DNA from: Parachlamydiaceae bacterium
GTDB lineage: Bacteria > Chlamydiota > Chlamydiia > Chlamydiales > Parachlamydiaceae
Reading direction: 5' to 3'
Length of the DNA stretch: 6,421 nt
NCBI GenBank assembly: GCA_013698165.1
Contig: JACCVN010000445.1
Span: 1 to 6,421, forward strand
This document shows positions 5,407 to 6,421 of the stretch, in pieces. Below the pieces are notes generated by a model. That model was given only the letters and a program-made list of their open reading frames with translations. It was not told the origin of the DNA and searched no databases. The position numbers and the translations under genes are program-made. Each line of letters begins with the position of its first letter. Positions within the stretch are counted from its first letter, which is position 1.

Positions 5407-5868
5407 TCAAATGTCCAAAGAGTTGGTTAGAACAACTCTTTTCATGGGATATACCTGAATATTCTTGAATGTCACTCCCTCGACTGTTCCAGAGACTGAT
5501 TTTTTGATATATCCTAGATTAAACAAATGTAAAAAACTCTGGCTGGATTTAGTTGCACCCACGGGCAGTTCATCGTCAAAACCATGTGGATAAGGTAGGA
5601 TTATGCCAAAAACATCACTTCGAAAATCATAAAGTTTCTTATCATACTTGACAGCCAGCTCGAAAGGAATCTGCAGATTTACCACCTGGTAGAAACTACT
5701 CAGTATCCAAACGGCTGACGATTTTGTTTCAGGATGCTCTAATTGAATATTAAGGGGAACGTCTTGTTCTTTTTCAGCTAAAATATTAACGGGGGCTTCA
5801 TGCTCTTGTGTCGGCAATTTGAATCGGCAGGGGAGATTACAAATTAATCCAGCAGGGCTTACGTACAT
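5407..5868 (-). CDS. Hypothetical soluble protein of unknown function
   Basis: A 153-residue protein with no family I can name. ATG 5868 is chosen over the in-frame TTG 5883 because GAAGG (5877-5881 on this strand) is spaced 8 nt from it, while the TTG overlaps that site. There is no signal peptide or membrane helix. The N-terminal third carries two cysteines (10, 14) and an acidic, proline-containing stretch (about 20-48). The middle is rich in aromatic and beta-forming residues (SAVWILSSFYQVVNLQIPFE, 51-70; DVFGIILPYPHGFDDELP, 85-102), suggesting a compact mixed or beta fold. The C-terminal part contains FLHLFNLGYIKKS (112-124), which could be a helix. It is convergent with the gene at 4845. 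A 9-bp inverted repeat lies inside its last codons. Coding status rests on the good ribosome binding site and the absence of a competing frame. Confidence 0.62.
   Translation of the reverse strand: MYVSPAGLICNLPCRFKLPTQEHEAPVNILAEKEQDVPLNIQLEHPETKSSAVWILSSFYQVVNLQIPFELAVKYDKKLYDFRSDVFGIILPYPHGFDDELPVGATKSSQSFLHLFNLGYIKKSVSGTVEGVTFKNIQVYPMKRVVLTNSLDI
5417..5441. terminator. 9-bp inverted repeat, possible terminator for the 4845 gene
   Basis: AAAGAGTTG (5417-5425) and CAACTCTTT (5433-5441) are exact reverse complements around a 7-nt loop, about 50 nt after the + strand stop at 5366. On the + strand the stem ends in TTTT, so a weak intrinsic terminator is possible. The same bases encode residues near the C-terminus of the convergent - strand gene. 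The stem is AT-rich, so strength is doubtful. Confidence 0.35.
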
Positions 5869-5876
5869 ATTTTTTA

Positions 5877-5881
5877 CCTTC
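5877..5881 (-). promoter_or_regulatory. Ribosome binding site deciding the start at 5868
   Basis: GAAGG on the - strand, 8 nt before ATG 5868. It favours ATG over the upstream TTG at 5883, which overlaps this site. Confidence 0.5.
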
Positions 5882-6171
5882 AATTTTTTAATTGGAAGTC
5901 ATCATTAACATCATTGCTTGCTAGTGTGATAGCTTTGTACATATTTTTGCAAGAGATCATACTATATTTTGAAAATCATTCATCTCACCAAACCAAATTT
6001 CAAAATCGTTTTCTTGTACATAGCCCAGAATACACAATGATTTTGAATTGAAATATATACGGCTCGCAAGCAAAGAAAAAAATGATAGTGAAAAAATCAC
6101 GGCAAAACAGGTTATCAACTTCCAAGTCCAATTAATCCCAGATTATTGGGAACTTCCAACCGAAGAAGCCT
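5882..6171. other. AT-rich spacer with a possible decayed coding segment
   Basis: The left part (5882-6020) should hold the promoter of the - strand gene at 5868; TATGAT at about 5959-5964 on that strand is a candidate -10 box, with no good -35. From 6024 the + strand has a protein-like open frame (see 6048-6218) without a proper start. No RNA gene, terminator or mobile-element end is evident here. Confidence 0.4.
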
Positions 6172-6218
6172 TCAAGAAAAACTTCGCGATTGAACTACTA
6201 GCATTAAATCATATTTGA
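6048..6218 (+). pseudogene. Possible gene remnant (protein-like open frame without a start)
   Basis: The frame is open from 6024 to a TGA at 6216-6218, with no ATG. The only start-like codon near its beginning is TTG 6048, without a Shine-Dalgarno. From there it would encode 56 residues with a natural-looking composition (KYIRLASKEK, then QVINFQVQLIPDYWELPTEE, then AFKKNFAIELLALNHI). No family is recognised. It may be the 3' end of a decayed gene, or chance. It overlaps the - strand open frame at 6172-6421 over its last 47 nt, so both are unlikely to be coding throughout. Confidence 0.3.
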
Positions 6219-6421
6219 GATGTAATTCCTTCTGTTTCGTAACTTCTACCCTATTTGACACACTTGAACTGATGTAATGTCCACAAACCCGCAGAATTGC
6301 CGGTGCGATTGCTTTTGCGGTGGACTGATTTACAAGTGTTGCTGTAAATAGACCTGTGGCTGCTGTAGCTATTTTCATCAAACAATTGAGAAAGGCAGGA
6401 TACGTGCCCACAAAACGAGGA
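6172..6421 (-). CDS. Possible partial hypothetical protein running off the right end
   Basis: A - strand frame open from the right window edge to a TGA at 6172-6174, giving about 82 residues after the edge. A GTG at 6411 could be a start but has no Shine-Dalgarno, so the true start is probably outside the window. Residues just after the edge read FVGTYPAFLNCLMKIATAA, then an Ala/Thr-rich weakly hydrophobic stretch (to about APAILRVCGHYISSS), then a polar, basic tail. No domain is recognised. The last third lies opposite the + strand remnant at 6048-6218. With no start visible and modest length, coding status is uncertain; upstream sequence would decide. Confidence 0.35.
   Translation of the reverse strand, partial: PRFVGTYPAFLNCLMKIATAATGLFTATLVNQSTAKAIAPAILRVCGHYISSSVSNRVEVTKQKELHLKYDLMLVVQSRSFS

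Noticed and set aside
5888..5914. Eight-codon leader ORF (MMLMMTSN) upstream of the - strand gene at 5868
   Set aside because: No Shine-Dalgarno, no attenuator-like hairpin with T-tract and no codon bias pointing to an amino-acid sensor.
5884..6051. + strand open frame with a vaguely IS630-transposase-like stretch (ENHSSHQTKFQNRFL)
   Set aside because: No catalytic DDE context, no inverted repeats, no start, and the following frame does not resemble a transposase; treated as chance.

Overview
The window looks like a piece of a moderately AT-rich genome from a Gram-negative bacterium, quite possibly host- or amoeba-associated. The taxon is an inference. It rests on a KefB/C-like antiporter, a FieF-like cation efflux protein and a DUF2937-type membrane protein lying in tandem, followed by unrecognised genes of the kind found in Legionella/Coxiella relatives or environmental chlamydiae (a small Sec-exported beta-repeat protein, a protein with a paired hydrophobic hairpin). 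No rRNA, tRNA, CRISPR array or intact insertion sequence is visible.

Region 1 (1-2456, + strand) is a compact ion-transport cluster. It holds the 3' part of a monovalent cation:proton antiporter with a TrkA-N regulatory domain, a cation diffusion facilitator, and a two-helix DUF2937-like protein. The gaps are about 20 nt and there are no obvious internal terminators, so co-transcription is likely. The first two would exchange K+/Na+ and divalent metals for protons across the inner membrane. The role of the third is unknown.

Region 2 (2457-3630) holds a membrane-anchored HExxH metallopeptidase gene embedded in palindrome-rich, GC-richer spacers. A related sequence occurs in direct orientation just before the gene (2519-2562) and again after it (3446-3499), so the gene sits between two copies of a degenerate repeat. 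This is the most distinctive structural signal in the window.

Region 3 (3631-5406) has a short exported protein with beta-solenoid-like sequence. Opposite it lies a coiled-coil ORF whose N-terminus is split over two frames (probable frameshift). A 334-nt spacer follows, then a + strand gene of unknown function with its own promoter-like sequence and two closely spaced hydrophobic segments.

Region 4 (5407-6421) has an unrecognised soluble protein on the - strand, a long spacer with a possible gene remnant on the + strand, and a possible partial gene running off the right end on the - strand. From about 2460 onward the genes change direction, look more AT-rich by eye and lack recognisable metabolic roles. 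The right two-thirds of the window is therefore best read as accessory or decaying sequence next to a conserved transport cluster.
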